Assembly (NCBI GenBank): GCA_021821195.1 | Contig: JAKACT010000001.1 | Coordinates: 372,001 to 436,000 of the forward strand | Reading direction: 5' to 3' | Source of the DNA: Pseudomonadota bacterium | GTDB lineage: Bacteria > Pseudomonadota > Gammaproteobacteria > Xanthomonadales > Xanthomonadaceae | Length of the DNA: 64,000 nt | Part shown: one piece after another, positions 35,646-44,645 of the stretch | Layout: every line of letters starts with the position of its first letter | How positions within the stretch are numbered: position 1 is the first letter of the stretch | The notes under the pieces: model-generated | Database searches by the model: none | What the model was told of the DNA's origin: nothing | What the model saw: only the letters and a program-made list of their open reading frames with translations | Program-made: the position numbers and the translations under genes

Positions 35646-38600
35646 TCAGAACTTGTACTTGAAGCCCACCTGCACCGACCAACGCGACTCGAAGTCGGTG
35701 ATCGCAGGATCCCAAACCGCACTACGGCTGAAGTTGTAGATGTACTTGCCGGTGGCCTGGTCCACGCCAACGTAGCGGATCGCACGCATGTCGCTGTACG
35801 GCGACTGGTAGGTAATACGGCCCCAATCCTTGTTCAGCAGGTTCCCCACGTTCATCACGTCGATCCACAGCTCGGACTTGTGGCCCTCGAAGAAGCCGGG
35901 TAGTTCTTGGCTGATACGCAGGTCGAAGTTGTTCACCCACGGATTGCGGTTGGCGTTGCGCTCGGTGACCTTGCCAGCGTAGCGAGACAGCTCCGGGGTC
36001 TCGGCCAGCCAGTCGAAGAAGGCCGATTCCATCGCAGCGCCGCCAGTGAACAACACATCGCCTCGAGCGGTCGGCACATAGATCAGGTCGTTGGTATAGC
36101 CGTCACCATTTGCATCGTTGAGGTAGCGCCAGCTGTACGGCAGGCCGGAGCGGCCCTCGTAGAAGATCGAAACCTTGGTGTCGTAGGAACCGAAGAATGC
36201 CTTCTTGAAGTAAAGGGCACCGGTAAAGCGATCCTTGACTTCGTAGTTGGAGGTCGCGGCCACTTCCTCGTTGGGCTGGAACACCGCCTTGTTGCTCCAC
36301 TGCGAAATCGCGCGCGAGGAGGTCAGCGGGCCGACTTCCGTGGCATTCGTGTAGGTGTAACCAAACATCCAGCCCCAGGTGTTGGTCAGCGGCTTGCTCA
36401 GAGAGAAGGTCAACTGGTCGCTGCCGCCCTTGTCGGTGTTCTTCATGTAGATCACGCCGTCGCCATGCCAACCGGAGACGTTTTCATAACCTGGGATAGT
36501 GTCGGCCACCTGGGCGATGGTCTTGCCGTCAAAGGTGCCTCCGTTGGCACGAGTGCCGCTGGAAGTGCCGTAAACAGTGCGCCAGAACAAGTCGCGGCCG
36601 TCCTGACCCACGCCGGTCGGCGCGCCCAGGTCAAGGCGCTCGAAATGGATGCCCTTGTTGACTTGGGTACGAATGTACTCCGCCGACGCGATCACACCAT
36701 GCCAGGGCAGTTCGGTTTCAAACGCCAAATTCGCCTTCCACACCGAAGGCTGCTCGATGCCCTTCTCCATCAGGTTGACGAACATGGTGTAACCGGCAGC
36801 CGGATTCGGGGTGGTCGGGTTGTCCGGGTCAAGGCTGACGGGAAGGCTAGTCCAAGTAGCTTCACGCTGTGTCTGATTGACCCCGGAGATGCCATTCGGG
36901 AAGGCGTTGTAGCCGATCAGGCCAAAGCCGTAGTTCTGGTACGAGTTGCCCACCCATACGTTCGCCGCCGAGCCTTGGAACAGGCCCAGACCGCCGCGCA
37001 GCTGCATCGGTCGTTCGCTATCGAACGTGTAATTGAAGCCAAAGCGCGGCTGGATGAGCTCCTTGTCCAACGTATTGCGGTTGTCCAGACCGTACACGGC
37101 CTGGACAAGCTGGTTATGGAACGGCACCTTGTCCAGATCAGGCAAGTCAGCGCGCAGGCCAAACAGCAGGGTCAGGTTGTAGTTCACCGCCCAGCTGTCC
37201 TGCACGAACAAGCCGAGGTTGCGGTGCACGTACTGCATGTTGATGGAATCAAGGCTGCTGCCGGGCACCGGCGCGTTCAGGCGGTACTCGGAATACTCGC
37301 CCTTGCGGAAATGATCGAGGCTGGCGAACGTGTACGCGCCCCAGATATTCTGGGCGTACATGTTGAAGATGTCGTTGGATTCCCAATCGGCACCGAACTT
37401 CAGGGTGTGATCGCCGACATACCACGTACCGGCGCCATAGAGATTGGTGGTCTTGGTGTTGACCTGGTTACCATGCCGGAACTCATCCGCGCCGAAGTTC
37501 AAGTACGGACTGGCGGCCACGTGCGGATCAGTCGGATTCTGCGCATCGGTGCCAGTACCGAAGCCAATGCTGATCTGCGGCAGCCGCGAATTCACCGAAC
37601 TCAGCGAGTCGTACTTGCGCTGGCCCACCTTGAACTCCGTCGAGAAATTGGTGCTCCAGTCGCTGAACAACTGGACAACCCCCGTTTCGACATTCTTGGT
37701 GATCGCATACCAACGGCTATCGAAGCTCAACGAGTTGGTGCCTGCACCCGCCATGATGGGGTCAACCTGCTCCATCTTGGAGTAGCGTGCCGAGGCGCGA
37801 TGGTTGTCGCTGATGTTCCAATCCAGCTTCAGCGCGTACTCCTCGATCTCCAGCTTGGTGCTGCTGGGCGCTTCAAGGCTGCCGATGTCCACGCCATAAA
37901 CGCTCTGTGCGATGCTGCTCGCTTCGTCGACCTGGGCCTGGGTAATGTTGACGATGTTGGTAGCGCCGGAGCCGACCGGGCCGTAGCTGGATGCAGGGCG
38001 ATCACGGCTGAACTTCTCGTAGTTGGCGAAGAAGAACAGCTTGTCCTTGACGATCGGGCCACCGAACGTCGCGCCGTAGGTCACCTCTTCGTTGAAGCCC
38101 GAATAGGGAGCACCGGAGACCACGTTGTCACCGACCATGTCCTTGTTGCGGAATACGCCGTATACGCTTCCGTGGAATTCGTTGGTACCCGACTTGGTCA
38201 CCGCATCGATCACCGCACCAGTAGCGCCGGTAATGGTGACGTCGTAATTAGAGATATCGACGTTGACGGCTTCGATGGCATCCATCGACACCGGCTGGCG
38301 GATCGTCGGGAAGTTATTGGACTCCAAGCCGAAGGTATCGGAAGTATTGACGCCATCGATGCGGATCGCATTGAAGCGCGGGTTCTGTCCGCCCACCGAC
38401 AATTCGCCGCGCGACTTATCGCTCTGGGCAACACGAGGATCAAGGCGGACAAAGTCTTGGATGTTGCGGTTGATCGACGGCAACGCCTCGATTTGCGCCT
38501 GGGAAATATTGGTGCCAGCGCCCATCTTGTTGGATGAGAACACAGAGACATCGCCAGCAACGCCGATGACCTGCACGGCGCCCAACTCGGTCACGTTGGT

Positions 38601-38945
38601 ATTAAGCTGGCCGTTGATCGTGTTTGCTTGATTCAAGCTCAGGTAGACGTTCTCCTCGGTATCGGTACCGGCGCCTGCCTTGTTGATGACGATGGTGTAC
38701 GGGCCACCCACGCGCAAGCCGCGCGCGTTGTAGCGGCCGCTGGCATCGGTAACAGCGCGACTGATCGTGCCGGATTCGACGTGGGTGATGGTGACTTCGG
38801 CGCCAGCCACCGGCTTACCGTCGGAACCGACCACCGTGCCGCCAACGCCGGCGGAGGTGCTCTGGGCGAAAACGGGAGCCGCAGCGAGCGCGACCATCAG
38901 GCCCAGCGACAGCTTGGAGAGCCGGGCGCGGTTCGGATGCTTCAT
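35646..38945 (-). CDS. Oar-like TonB-dependent receptor with carboxypeptidase-regulatory domain
   Basis: A 1099-residue outer-membrane protein common in Xanthomonadaceae. The signal peptide MKHPNRARLSKLSLGLMVAL-type is cut near residue 28 (FAQ). A CarboxypepD_reg-like beta-sandwich follows (30-115, with GTVVGSDGKPVAGAEVTITH and GRYNARGLRVGGPYTI). The plug has ALPSINRNIQDFVRLDPRV and VSMDAIEAVNVDISNYDVT, TGAVIDAVTKSGTNEFHGS. The long barrel ends WSVQVGFKYKF. Oar-type receptors may export or import peptides and signals; the ligand is unknown. An AGAGGTC site supports ATG 38945. Upstream 200 bp have no gene. Confidence 0.93.
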   Translation of the reverse strand: MKHPNRARLSKLSLGLMVALAAAPVFAQSTSAGVGGTVVGSDGKPVAGAEVTITHVESGTISRAVTDASGRYNARGLRVGGPYTIVINKAGAGTDTEENVYLSLNQANTINGQLNTNVTELGAVQVIGVAGDVSVFSSNKMGAGTNISQAQIEALPSINRNIQDFVRLDPRVAQSDKSRGELSVGGQNPRFNAIRIDGVNTSDTFGLESNNFPTIRQPVSMDAIEAVNVDISNYDVTITGATGAVIDAVTKSGTNEFHGSVYGVFRNKDMVGDNVVSGAPYSGFNEEVTYGATFGGPIVKDKLFFFANYEKFSRDRPASSYGPVGSGATNIVNITQAQVDEASSIAQSVYGVDIGSLEAPSSTKLEIEEYALKLDWNISDNHRASARYSKMEQVDPIMAGAGTNSLSFDSRWYAITKNVETGVVQLFSDWSTNFSTEFKVGQRKYDSLSSVNSRLPQISIGFGTGTDAQNPTDPHVAASPYLNFGADEFRHGNQVNTKTTNLYGAGTWYVGDHTLKFGADWESNDIFNMYAQNIWGAYTFASLDHFRKGEYSEYRLNAPVPGSSLDSINMQYVHRNLGLFVQDSWAVNYNLTLLFGLRADLPDLDKVPFHNQLVQAVYGLDNRNTLDKELIQPRFGFNYTFDSERPMQLRGGLGLFQGSAANVWVGNSYQNYGFGLIGYNAFPNGISGVNQTQREATWTSLPVSLDPDNPTTPNPAAGYTMFVNLMEKGIEQPSVWKANLAFETELPWHGVIASAEYIRTQVNKGIHFERLDLGAPTGVGQDGRDLFWRTVYGTSSGTRANGGTFDGKTIAQVADTIPGYENVSGWHGDGVIYMKNTDKGGSDQLTFSLSKPLTNTWGWMFGYTYTNATEVGPLTSSRAISQWSNKAVFQPNEEVAATSNYEVKDRFTGALYFKKAFFGSYDTKVSIFYEGRSGLPYSWRYLNDANGDGYTNDLIYVPTARGDVLFTGGAAMESAFFDWLAETPELSRYAGKVTERNANRNPWVNNFDLRISQELPGFFEGHKSELWIDVMNVGNLLNKDWGRITYQSPYSDMRAIRYVGVDQATGKYIYNFSRSAVWDPAITDFESRWSVQVGFKYKF

Positions 38946-39108
38946 GGTATGACCTCTGAGGATGGAGAAATGACGACGAGCTGTGGACGGCAGGCCGGCA
39001 CGCCCGTCATGCGACGGTTGTCGGCATTTTCGTGGGGCTCCCGCCGCCGTACCGTGGCGCACGGGATTACCAAAGTTTAACACGGTACCCCGGCCGGATG
39101 ACCGCGCC

Positions 39109-39133
39109 ATGACAAGGGCATGACCCCTGTCAT
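39109..39133 (-). terminator. Hairpin downstream of the MarC gene
   Basis: ATGACAAGGG/CCCCTGTCAT, 10 bp with one mismatch and a 5-base loop, 16 bp after the marC stop. It lies upstream of the receptor gene. No T-tract, so the terminator call is tentative. Confidence 0.45.
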
Positions 39134-39149
39134 CGCATGGCTGGGCCGC

Positions 39150-39743
39150 TCAGGCGGCAACGCGCAGGTAGGAGGCGATGCCGTCCAGCAGCATCTGCAC
39201 GGAGATGGCCACGATCACCATGCCCATCAGGCGCTCCACCGCGGTGAGCACGCGGATCCCCAGCCATTTCTGCAGCCAGGTGGCGGAGAACAGGATCGCC
39301 GCGGTGGCGCCCCAGGCCAGCACCAGCGCCAGCATCCAGTCGCCCATGCGGCCAGGCTCCTGGCTACCCAGCAGCATCACCGCCGCCATGCCGGAGGGGC
39401 CGGCGATCATCGGGATCGCCAGCGGCACGATGAAGGGCTCCCCGCCCGGCACGTCCCCCATCACGCCGTCGGCGGTCGGGAAGATCATCCGCAGGCCGAT
39501 CAGGAACAACACGATGCCGCCGGCGATCGATACCGATTCCTGCCGCAGGTGCATCAGCTCCAGCGCGTACTGGCCGCCCCATAGGAACAGCATCAACACC
39601 ACCAGCGCGATCAGCAGCTCGCGTGCCAGCACCTTGCGTTGGCGGGCCGGAGGTAGGTCCTTGAGCACGCCCAGGAACACCGGGATGTTGCCCAGTGGAT
39701 CGAGGATGAAGAACAGCAGCAGGGCGGCGGCGGCGATGGTCAT
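39150..39743 (-). CDS. MarC/YhgN family inner-membrane protein
   Basis: A 197-residue protein with six predicted helices, the family length. It begins in the first helix (ALLLFFILDPLGNIPVFLGVL), and the repeated NP/DP-containing motif DPLGNIPVF is the hallmark; the second half has AIPMIAGPSGMAAVMLL. The family was once linked to multiple antibiotic resistance without support, and its transport function is unknown. ATG 39743 places the family N-terminus directly; upstream frame is low complexity. Confidence 0.92.
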   Translation of the reverse strand: MTIAAAALLLFFILDPLGNIPVFLGVLKDLPPARQRKVLARELLIALVVLMLFLWGGQYALELMHLRQESVSIAGGIVLFLIGLRMIFPTADGVMGDVPGGEPFIVPLAIPMIAGPSGMAAVMLLGSQEPGRMGDWMLALVLAWGATAAILFSATWLQKWLGIRVLTAVERLMGMVIVAISVQMLLDGIASYLRVAA

Positions 39744-39848
39744 CGGCGGATTCTCGCACGCGGGCGATGGCGGGGATATTGCAGGGAGGGCGGCAAGACG
39801 TGCCCCGCCCAAGCGCCTCTAGTTGCGGCAGGACTGCCCACGCGTACT

Positions 39849-39881
39849 GGCCCCATGATCGGGGCTGAAGCCGCTCCTACG
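39849..39881 (-). repeat. REP-like element supplying the stop of the SDR gene
   Basis: On the minus strand GTAGGAGCGGCTTCAGCCCC, the classic head of REP elements in xanthomonads and pseudomonads, followed by a CGATCATGGGGCC hairpin half. The TAG within GTAGGAG (39879-39877) is the stop codon of the short-chain dehydrogenase gene. The remaining gap to marC (39744-39848) shows nothing I recognise. Confidence 0.75.
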
Positions 39882-40614
39882 GTGCGGGTACGTCGCGGAT
39901 CGCGCCCCGCCATGCCGCACCCGCCGGCGACAGCAGCTCCACGCAGGCGGCAGCGTAGTGTTCGGCCGGGCGCGCCTTCAGGTCCGCATTGGCCTGGTAG
40001 GCCTTGGCGCGCAGGTTGGTGCGCATCGGGCCGGGTTGCAGGCCGCTGATGCGCGGGCCGTGTTCGCCCAGCTCGGCCTGCAGCATGCGGATCAATGCCG
40101 CCTGCCCAGCCTGGGCGATGCCGTAGCCGCCCCAGAACGCGCCGCCGCTGCGGGCCGGGTCATCCAGCACGAACACCGCCGCACCGGCATCGGATTTCGC
40201 CAGCAGCGGCAGGCAAGCCTGGGTGAGCCACCAGCGCGCGGTCAGGTCGACGTGGATGGCGCGGGCGAAGTTGGCCGGATCGGTATGCGCCAGCGGCGTC
40301 AGGCCCTTGAACTCGGCCGCGCAATGCAGCAAGCCATCGAGGCGACCGAACTCACCATCGATGGCCTGGCCCAGTTGGTCGAAGTCGTCGGGCGATGCGC
40401 CTTCCAGGTCCAGCGGATACAGGATCGGCTCCGGGCCGACCGCTTTCACCGCGTCATACAGTCGGTTGAGCGGGGCCAATTTCCGCCCCAGCAACACCAG
40501 CGTGGCGCCGGCCTGCGCGCAGGCCAATGCCGCGGCGGATCCCAGCCCGCCGGCCGCGCCGGCCACCAGCACGATGCGCCCATCCAGCGCCCGCCCCTGC
40601 AATGCGTCCGCCAT
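39877..40614 (-). CDS. YciK-like short-chain dehydrogenase relative with altered active site
   Basis: A 245-residue Rossmann-fold protein. The cofactor motif [15 protein letters not shown] (TGxxxGxG type, residues 15-27) is intact. Aligned with YciK by eye, the active site is not: the catalytic Tyr is kept in GGYGIAQAG, but the Lys four residues on is Gln (YxxxK to YGIAQ). The Ser site (VFTSSS in YciK) reads VFVLDD, and the Asn site (VNVNA) reads VDLTA. It may bind NAD(P) without oxidoreductase activity. The stop codon is given by a REP element. Next to grxD (2 bp), possibly co-transcribed. Confidence 0.85.
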   Translation of the reverse strand: MADALQGRALDGRIVLVAGAAGGLGSAAALACAQAGATLVLLGRKLAPLNRLYDAVKAVGPEPILYPLDLEGASPDDFDQLGQAIDGEFGRLDGLLHCAAEFKGLTPLAHTDPANFARAIHVDLTARWWLTQACLPLLAKSDAGAAVFVLDDPARSGGAFWGGYGIAQAGQAALIRMLQAELGEHGPRISGLQPGPMRTNLRAKAYQANADLKARPAEHYAAACVELLSPAGAAWRGAIRDVPAP

Positions 40615-40616
40615 GC

Positions 40617-40940
40617 TCAGGCCTTCCGCGCGTCGGCGACCAGACGCGCCAGTTCGCCAGACTCGGCCAGCTCCACGGTAATGTCGCAGCCACCGATCAG
40701 TTCACCGTTGATGAACAGCTGCGGGAAGGTCGGCCAGTCGGAAAAACGCGGCAGGTTGGCGCGGATCTCGGGCTCTTCCAGCACGTTGACGGTGTGCAGG
40801 TCGGTGGCACCCGCGGCCTTCAGCGCCTGCACCGCGCGGCTGGAAAAACCGCACATCGGGAACAGCGCGGTGCCCTTCATGAACAACACGATGGGATGGG
40901 CTTCGAGCTCGGCGCGGATGCGCTCTTCCACGGACGACAT
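40617..40940 (-). CDS. grxD: Monothiol glutaredoxin Grx4 type
   Basis: A 107-residue Fe-S cluster carrier. The CGFS active site ([11 protein letters not shown], Cys near residue 30) is that of cluster-binding monothiol glutaredoxins. The glutathione-binding [20 protein letters not shown] segment follows. It takes part in iron-sulfur transfer and iron sensing. The ATG at 40938-40940 gives the family start ([21 protein letters not shown]). Divergent from sodB. Confidence 0.95.
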   Translation of the reverse strand: MSSVEERIRAELEAHPIVLFMKGTALFPMCGFSSRAVQALKAAGATDLHTVNVLEEPEIRANLPRFSDWPTFPQLFINGELIGGCDITVELAESGELARLVADARKA

Positions 40941-41002
40941 TGGCAAAACTCCTGCAACGGTGTGGCCCGCGCGCTTCACCGCGCGGCAACGGACGAGGGG
41001 GA

Positions 41003-41018
41003 TACAATCGCTGATTGT
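41003..41018 (+). promoter_or_regulatory. Probable -10 region and palindrome upstream of sodB
   Basis: TACAAT (41003-41008) has the form of a -10 hexamer, and the surrounding ACAATC/GATTGT is a perfect 6-bp inverted repeat with a 3-base centre. It lies 56-71 bp before the sodB start; no strong -35 is seen. It could be a regulator site, but that is a guess. Confidence 0.45.
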
Positions 41019-41073
41019 AATTGTTCGCGCGGCCCCGGCCGCATCCCCATCCGTCATGCACCAGGAGCCTTCC

Positions 41074-41652
41074 GTGGCCATCGAACTGCCCGCCCTGCCC
41101 TACGACCGCACCGCCCTCGAGCCGCACATCTCGGCCGAGACCATCGACTTCCACTACGGCAAGCACCACCAGGCCTACGTGACCAACCTCAACAACATGA
41201 TCGCCGGCACCGAATTCGCCGACATGTCGCTGGAAGACATCATCCGCAAGTCGCAGGGCGGCATGTTCAACAACGCCGCGCAGGTGTGGAACCACACGTT
41301 CTACTGGAACTGCCTGAAGCCGGCCGGCGGCGGCGCGCCGGAAGGCAAGCTGGCCGACGCCATCAACGCCGCGTTCGGCAGCTTCGAGGCGTTCAAGGAA
41401 GCCTTCACCAAGACCGCCATCGGCACCTTCGGCTCCGGCTGGGCCTGGCTGGTGCAGCGCCCGGACGGCGCGCTGGCGCTGGTGAGCACGCCGAACGCAG
41501 CCACCCCGCTGACCGGCAAAGACACCCCGCTGCTGACCTGCGACGTGTGGGAACACGCCTACTACATCGACTACCGCAATGCCCGCCCGAAGTACGTGGA
41601 GGCGTTCTGGAGCCTGGTGAACTGGGACTTCGCCGCGGCGCAGATGAAGTAA
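41074..41652 (+). CDS. sodB: Superoxide dismutase [Fe]
   Basis: Converts superoxide to oxygen and hydrogen peroxide in the cytoplasm. The 192 residues match E. coli SodB (193). Metal ligands are H27 ([12 protein letters not shown]), the His in VWNHTFYW (near 74), and Asp and His in [13 protein letters not shown]. The outer-sphere Gln lies in [17 protein letters not shown], the position and pattern of Fe rather than Mn enzymes. The GTG at 41074 has AGGAG six bases ahead, which decides the start over an in-frame ATG at 41056. A strong terminator follows. Confidence 0.95.
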   Translation: MAIELPALPYDRTALEPHISAETIDFHYGKHHQAYVTNLNNMIAGTEFADMSLEDIIRKSQGGMFNNAAQVWNHTFYWNCLKPAGGGAPEGKLADAINAAFGSFEAFKEAFTKTAIGTFGSGWAWLVQRPDGALALVSTPNAATPLTGKDTPLLTCDVWEHAYYIDYRNARPKYVEAFWSLVNWDFAAAQMK

Positions 41653-41672
41653 GCCGCGCAATTCGGCGATGC

Positions 41673-41702
41673 GAAAACGGCCGGAACGATCCGGCCGTTT
41701 TC
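41673..41702 (+). terminator. Rho-independent terminator of sodB
   Basis: Perfect 13-bp stem GAAAACGGCCGGA/TCCGGCCGTTTTC with a 4-base loop, 21 bp after the stop, ending in TTTTC. Confidence 0.92.
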
Positions 41703-41717
41703 ATTTGCGGCAGCCTT

Positions 41718-41783
41718 TGTAAGAGTGCACCGCAGGGGCGCGATGCCCGCGAAAGCGTCGCGCCCGTTCCGTGCGCTCCTACA
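41718..41783. repeat. 66-bp REP-like palindrome between sodB and purK
   Basis: A long imperfect inverted repeat: outer arms TGTAAGAGTGCAC and GTGCGCTCCTACA (11 of 13 pair), then inner arms GGGGCGCGATGC and GCGTCGCGCCC. On the minus strand it starts TGTAGGAGCGCAC, and this TAG (41781-41779) is the stop codon of purK. The right half shares its sequence with the block ending at 34090. Confidence 0.8.
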
Positions 41784-42936
41784 CGAGCCTGTCGATCACC
41801 GGCGCCACCTGCGCCTGCCGCCCCAGCGCATCGCCGACGCGCCGCAGCGCCTCGGCCAGCTCCTGCCGCGAGTCGGCGCGCAGCGTCGCGTGCCCGACCT
41901 TGCGCCCTTCCCGCGGCGCCTTGCCGTAGTCGTGCCAGTGCCCGCCCGCTTCGCGCAACACCGGTTCCGGACCTGGCATCTCGCCCAGCCAGTTGAGCAT
42001 GCAGGCGTGGCCGACCATGCGGGTATCGCCGAGCGGCATTCCCAGCACCGCGCGCAGATGGTTCTGGAACTGGCTGGTCTCGCTGCCCTCGATGGTCCAG
42101 TGCCCGGAGTTGTGCACGCGCGGCGCCATTTCATTGGCCAGCAGCTCGCCGTCGCGGCAGAACAGCTCCAGCGCGAACACGCCCACGTAGTCCAGCGCCT
42201 CGGCCAGCTTGCGCGCGTGCGCCAGCGCGGTGTCGCGCAATGCGTCATCGACCTGCGCCGGGGCCAGGCTGGCGGACAGCACGCCGTCGACGTGCCAGTT
42301 CTCGGTCAGCGGCCAGGCACGGAATTCACCGTCGCGGCCACGCACCGCGACGACCGACAGCTCGCGCTGGAAGGCGACGAAGCCTTCGAGGATCAATCCC
42401 ACCCGGGCCGCCTGCGCGCCGAGTGCGTCCCACGCGGCATCGACGTCGCCCGGCGACTTGATGCGGAACTGGCCCTTGCCGTCGTAGCCCAGCCGGCGGG
42501 TCTTGAGGATGCAGGGGGTGCCGATCTGCGCCACCGCCGCCTGCAGCTGCTCGCGGGTGTCGATGGCGGCGAACGGCGGCACCGGGATGCCCTGCTCGCG
42601 GAACAGGGTCTTCTCGGCCAGCCGATCCTGCGCCGTCGCCAACGCGCGCGGGTTCGGGAATACCGGTACCCGCGCGGTCAGCCACTGCGCCGATTCCGAC
42701 GGCACGTTCTCGAAATCGAAGGTCGCCACGTCCACCCGGGCGGCGAATTCCGCCAGCGCGGACTGGTCGGTGTAGTCGCCCACCACCATCGGCGCGAACT
42801 GGCCGGCGCAGGCGTCGCCCACCGTGTCCAGCACCAGGAAGCGCAGCCCCAGCGGCGCACCGGACAGCGCCATCATGCGCGCCAGCTGGCCGCCACCAAG
42901 GATGCCGACGGTGGTCAAATCGCGCGGCCCGCTCAT
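41779..42936 (-). CDS. purK: 5-(carboxyamino)imidazole ribonucleotide synthase
   Basis: ATP-grasp enzyme of purine synthesis: AIR plus bicarbonate and ATP gives N5-CAIR. The 385 residues are slightly longer than E. coli PurK (355). The N-terminus [19 protein letters not shown] is diagnostic. Next come the ATP-grasp parts [16 protein letters not shown] and [13 protein letters not shown], and the metal site [20 protein letters not shown]. Last residues DRLV run straight into the TAG of a REP-like element. The start overlaps purE by four bases, making purEK one unit. Confidence 0.96.
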   Translation of the reverse strand: MSGPRDLTTVGILGGGQLARMMALSGAPLGLRFLVLDTVGDACAGQFAPMVVGDYTDQSALAEFAARVDVATFDFENVPSESAQWLTARVPVFPNPRALATAQDRLAEKTLFREQGIPVPPFAAIDTREQLQAAVAQIGTPCILKTRRLGYDGKGQFRIKSPGDVDAAWDALGAQAARVGLILEGFVAFQRELSVVAVRGRDGEFRAWPLTENWHVDGVLSASLAPAQVDDALRDTALAHARKLAEALDYVGVFALELFCRDGELLANEMAPRVHNSGHWTIEGSETSQFQNHLRAVLGMPLGDTRMVGHACMLNWLGEMPGPEPVLREAGGHWHDYGKAPREGRKVGHATLRADSRQELAEALRRVGDALGRQAQVAPVIDRLV

Positions 42937-43439
42937 CGGCGCGGATCGTCGTGGGCCACGACGTCCTCGGTCTGCTTTGCACGGAACGCGGCCAGCGCCT
43001 CGGCGATCGACGGATGTTCGCCGGCCAGCACCGCCGCCGCGAACAGCGCCGCGTTGGCCGCGCCGGCATTGCCGATGGCGAAGGTGGCCACCGGGATGCC
43101 CGCCGGCATCTGCACGATCGACAGCAGCGAATCCATGCCGTTCAGCGCCTTGCTCTGCACGGGCACGCCCAGCACCGGCACGGCGGTCTTGGAGGCGAGC
43201 ATGCCTGGCAGGTGGGCGGCCCCGCCGGCGCCGGCGATGATCGCGCGCAGGCCACGGGTGGCCGCGGTCTCGGCATAGGAGAACAGCACGTCGGGGGTGC
43301 GGTGGGCGGACACCACCCGCACCTCGTGCGGCACGCCCAGCGCTTCCAGCCGCGAAGCAGCGTGTTGCATCGTCTCCCAGTCGGAGCGCGATCCCATGAC
43401 GAGGCCGACCAGCGGTGCGGCGTTGTTGGCTGCGGACAT
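42933..43439 (-). CDS. purE: 5-(carboxyamino)imidazole ribonucleotide mutase
   Basis: Shifts the carboxyl of N5-CAIR to give CAIR, following PurK. The 168 residues are the family length. The CO2/substrate loop [11 protein letters not shown] (residues 15-25), [15 protein letters not shown] (with the catalytic His), and the signature [25 protein letters not shown] are all present, followed by [16 protein letters not shown]. First gene of purEK, divergent from the Trm112 gene. TAGAAT on the minus strand at 43470-43465 may be its -10. Confidence 0.96.
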   Translation of the reverse strand: MSAANNAAPLVGLVMGSRSDWETMQHAASRLEALGVPHEVRVVSAHRTPDVLFSYAETAATRGLRAIIAGAGGAAHLPGMLASKTAVPVLGVPVQSKALNGMDSLLSIVQMPAGIPVATFAIGNAGAANAALFAAAVLAGEHPSIAEALAAFRAKQTEDVVAHDDPRR

Positions 43440-43499
43440 GACAATCCCCGGTCGCTAAAGACGTATTCTAACGGCCCCCGTTTCTTGTTGCCTCTGCCG

Positions 43500-43769
43500 A
43501 TGGATCGCAAGCTGCTCGACATCCTGGTCTGCCCCGCCACCCGCCAGCCGCTCTCGCTGCTGGACGCAGCCGGGCTGGACGCCCTCAACCGCGCCATCGC
43601 CGGCGGCGGCGTGAAGCGCGGCGACGACAGCCCGCAGGCGGAGCCGCTGCGCGCCGCCCTGCTGACCCGCGACCGCAAGACGGTCTATCGCATCGACGAC
43701 GGCATCCCGGTGCTGCTGGTCGAGGAAGCGCTGGCCACGGCGCAGGTGCCGGACTTCCCCGCCGCATGA
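43500..43769 (+). CDS. Trm112 family protein
   Basis: An 89-residue YcaR/Trm112-like protein. The start MDRKLLDILVCPATRQPL is the family hallmark (DRKLLDILVCP-CK-PL, here with one Cys kept and the second position changed to T/Q). The end YRIDDGIPVLLVEEA is also typical. In eukaryotes and archaea Trm112 activates methyltransferases; the bacterial role is unclear. Longer than E. coli YcaR (60) owing to an insert of about 25 residues between the two conserved parts. Overlaps nadC by four bases (ATGA). Confidence 0.9.
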   Translation: MDRKLLDILVCPATRQPLSLLDAAGLDALNRAIAGGGVKRGDDSPQAEPLRAALLTRDRKTVYRIDDGIPVLLVEEALATAQVPDFPAA

Positions 43770-44644
43770 GCACACCGCGCTGCGCTCCGCCGCCAGCGGA
43801 GGTCGTCGCCGCCAACGTGGCGGCAGCGCTGGCCGAGGACATCGGCCCCGGCGATGCCACCGCCGCGCTGCTGGACGACAGCCCCGACAGCGCCTATCTG
43901 CTGTGCAAGGAGGACTGCGTGGTCGCGGGGCGCCCGTGGTTCGACGCCTGCCACCGCGCGCTGGATCCCGACGTGCGCATCGACTGGCGCTGCGAGGAAG
44001 GCGACCGCATCGCCAAGGGCACCGTCATCGCCACCCTGGCCGGCCGCAACCGCGCGCTGGTCAGCGCCGAGCGCGCCTCGCTGAACTTCCTGCAGACCCT
44101 CAGCGGCACCGCCACCATCACCGCCCGCTACGTGGAGGCGGTGCGCGGCACCGGCGCGGCGATCCTCGATACCCGCAAGACCCTGCCCGGCTTGCGCGTG
44201 GCGCAGAAATACGCAGTTCGCGCCGGCGGCGGCATGAACCACCGGCTGGCGCTGTTCGACGCGGTCATGCTGAAAGAGAACCACGTGCGCGCGTTCGGCT
44301 CGGTGGCCGCGGCCATCGCGCGCGCGCGCGCGCTGCACCCCGCGCTGCCGCTGATCGTCGAAGTGGAAACGCTGGACGAGCTGCGCGAGGCCCTGGCGAC
44401 CGGCTGCACCCGCGTGCTCATCGATGACTTCGATGCCGAGGCGCGGCGCGAGGCGGTGCGCATCGCCAAGGGCGCGCCGTACCACGGCCGCATCCCGCTG
44501 GAGGTCTCCGGCGGGGTGGACCTGGCCGGCCTGCGCGCGATCGCCGAGGACGGCGTGGACTGCATTTCGGTGGGCGCGCTGACCAAGCACGTCCATGCCA
44601 TCGACTTCTCGCTGAAGCTTGGCCCGCCGCCGCGCGCGGATTGA
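43766..44644 (+). CDS. nadC: Nicotinate-nucleotide pyrophosphorylase (carboxylating)
   Basis: Quinolinate phosphoribosyltransferase of de novo NAD synthesis. The 292 residues match the family. The N-terminal domain has LAEDIGPGDATAALL, and the barrel has RASLNFLQTLSGTAT, LDTRKTLPGLRVAQKYAVRAGGGMNHR (with the phosphate-binding Arg and Lys), MLKENHV, and VEVETLDE, ending LEVSGGVDL-type and ISVGALTKH. The ATG overlaps the Trm112 stop. NadA and NadB genes are not in the window. Confidence 0.96.
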   Translation: MSTPRCAPPPAEVVAANVAAALAEDIGPGDATAALLDDSPDSAYLLCKEDCVVAGRPWFDACHRALDPDVRIDWRCEEGDRIAKGTVIATLAGRNRALVSAERASLNFLQTLSGTATITARYVEAVRGTGAAILDTRKTLPGLRVAQKYAVRAGGGMNHRLALFDAVMLKENHVRAFGSVAAAIARARALHPALPLIVEVETLDELREALATGCTRVLIDDFDAEARREAVRIAKGAPYHGRIPLEVSGGVDLAGLRAIAEDGVDCISVGALTKHVHAIDFSLKLGPPPRAD

Positions 44645-44645
44645 T

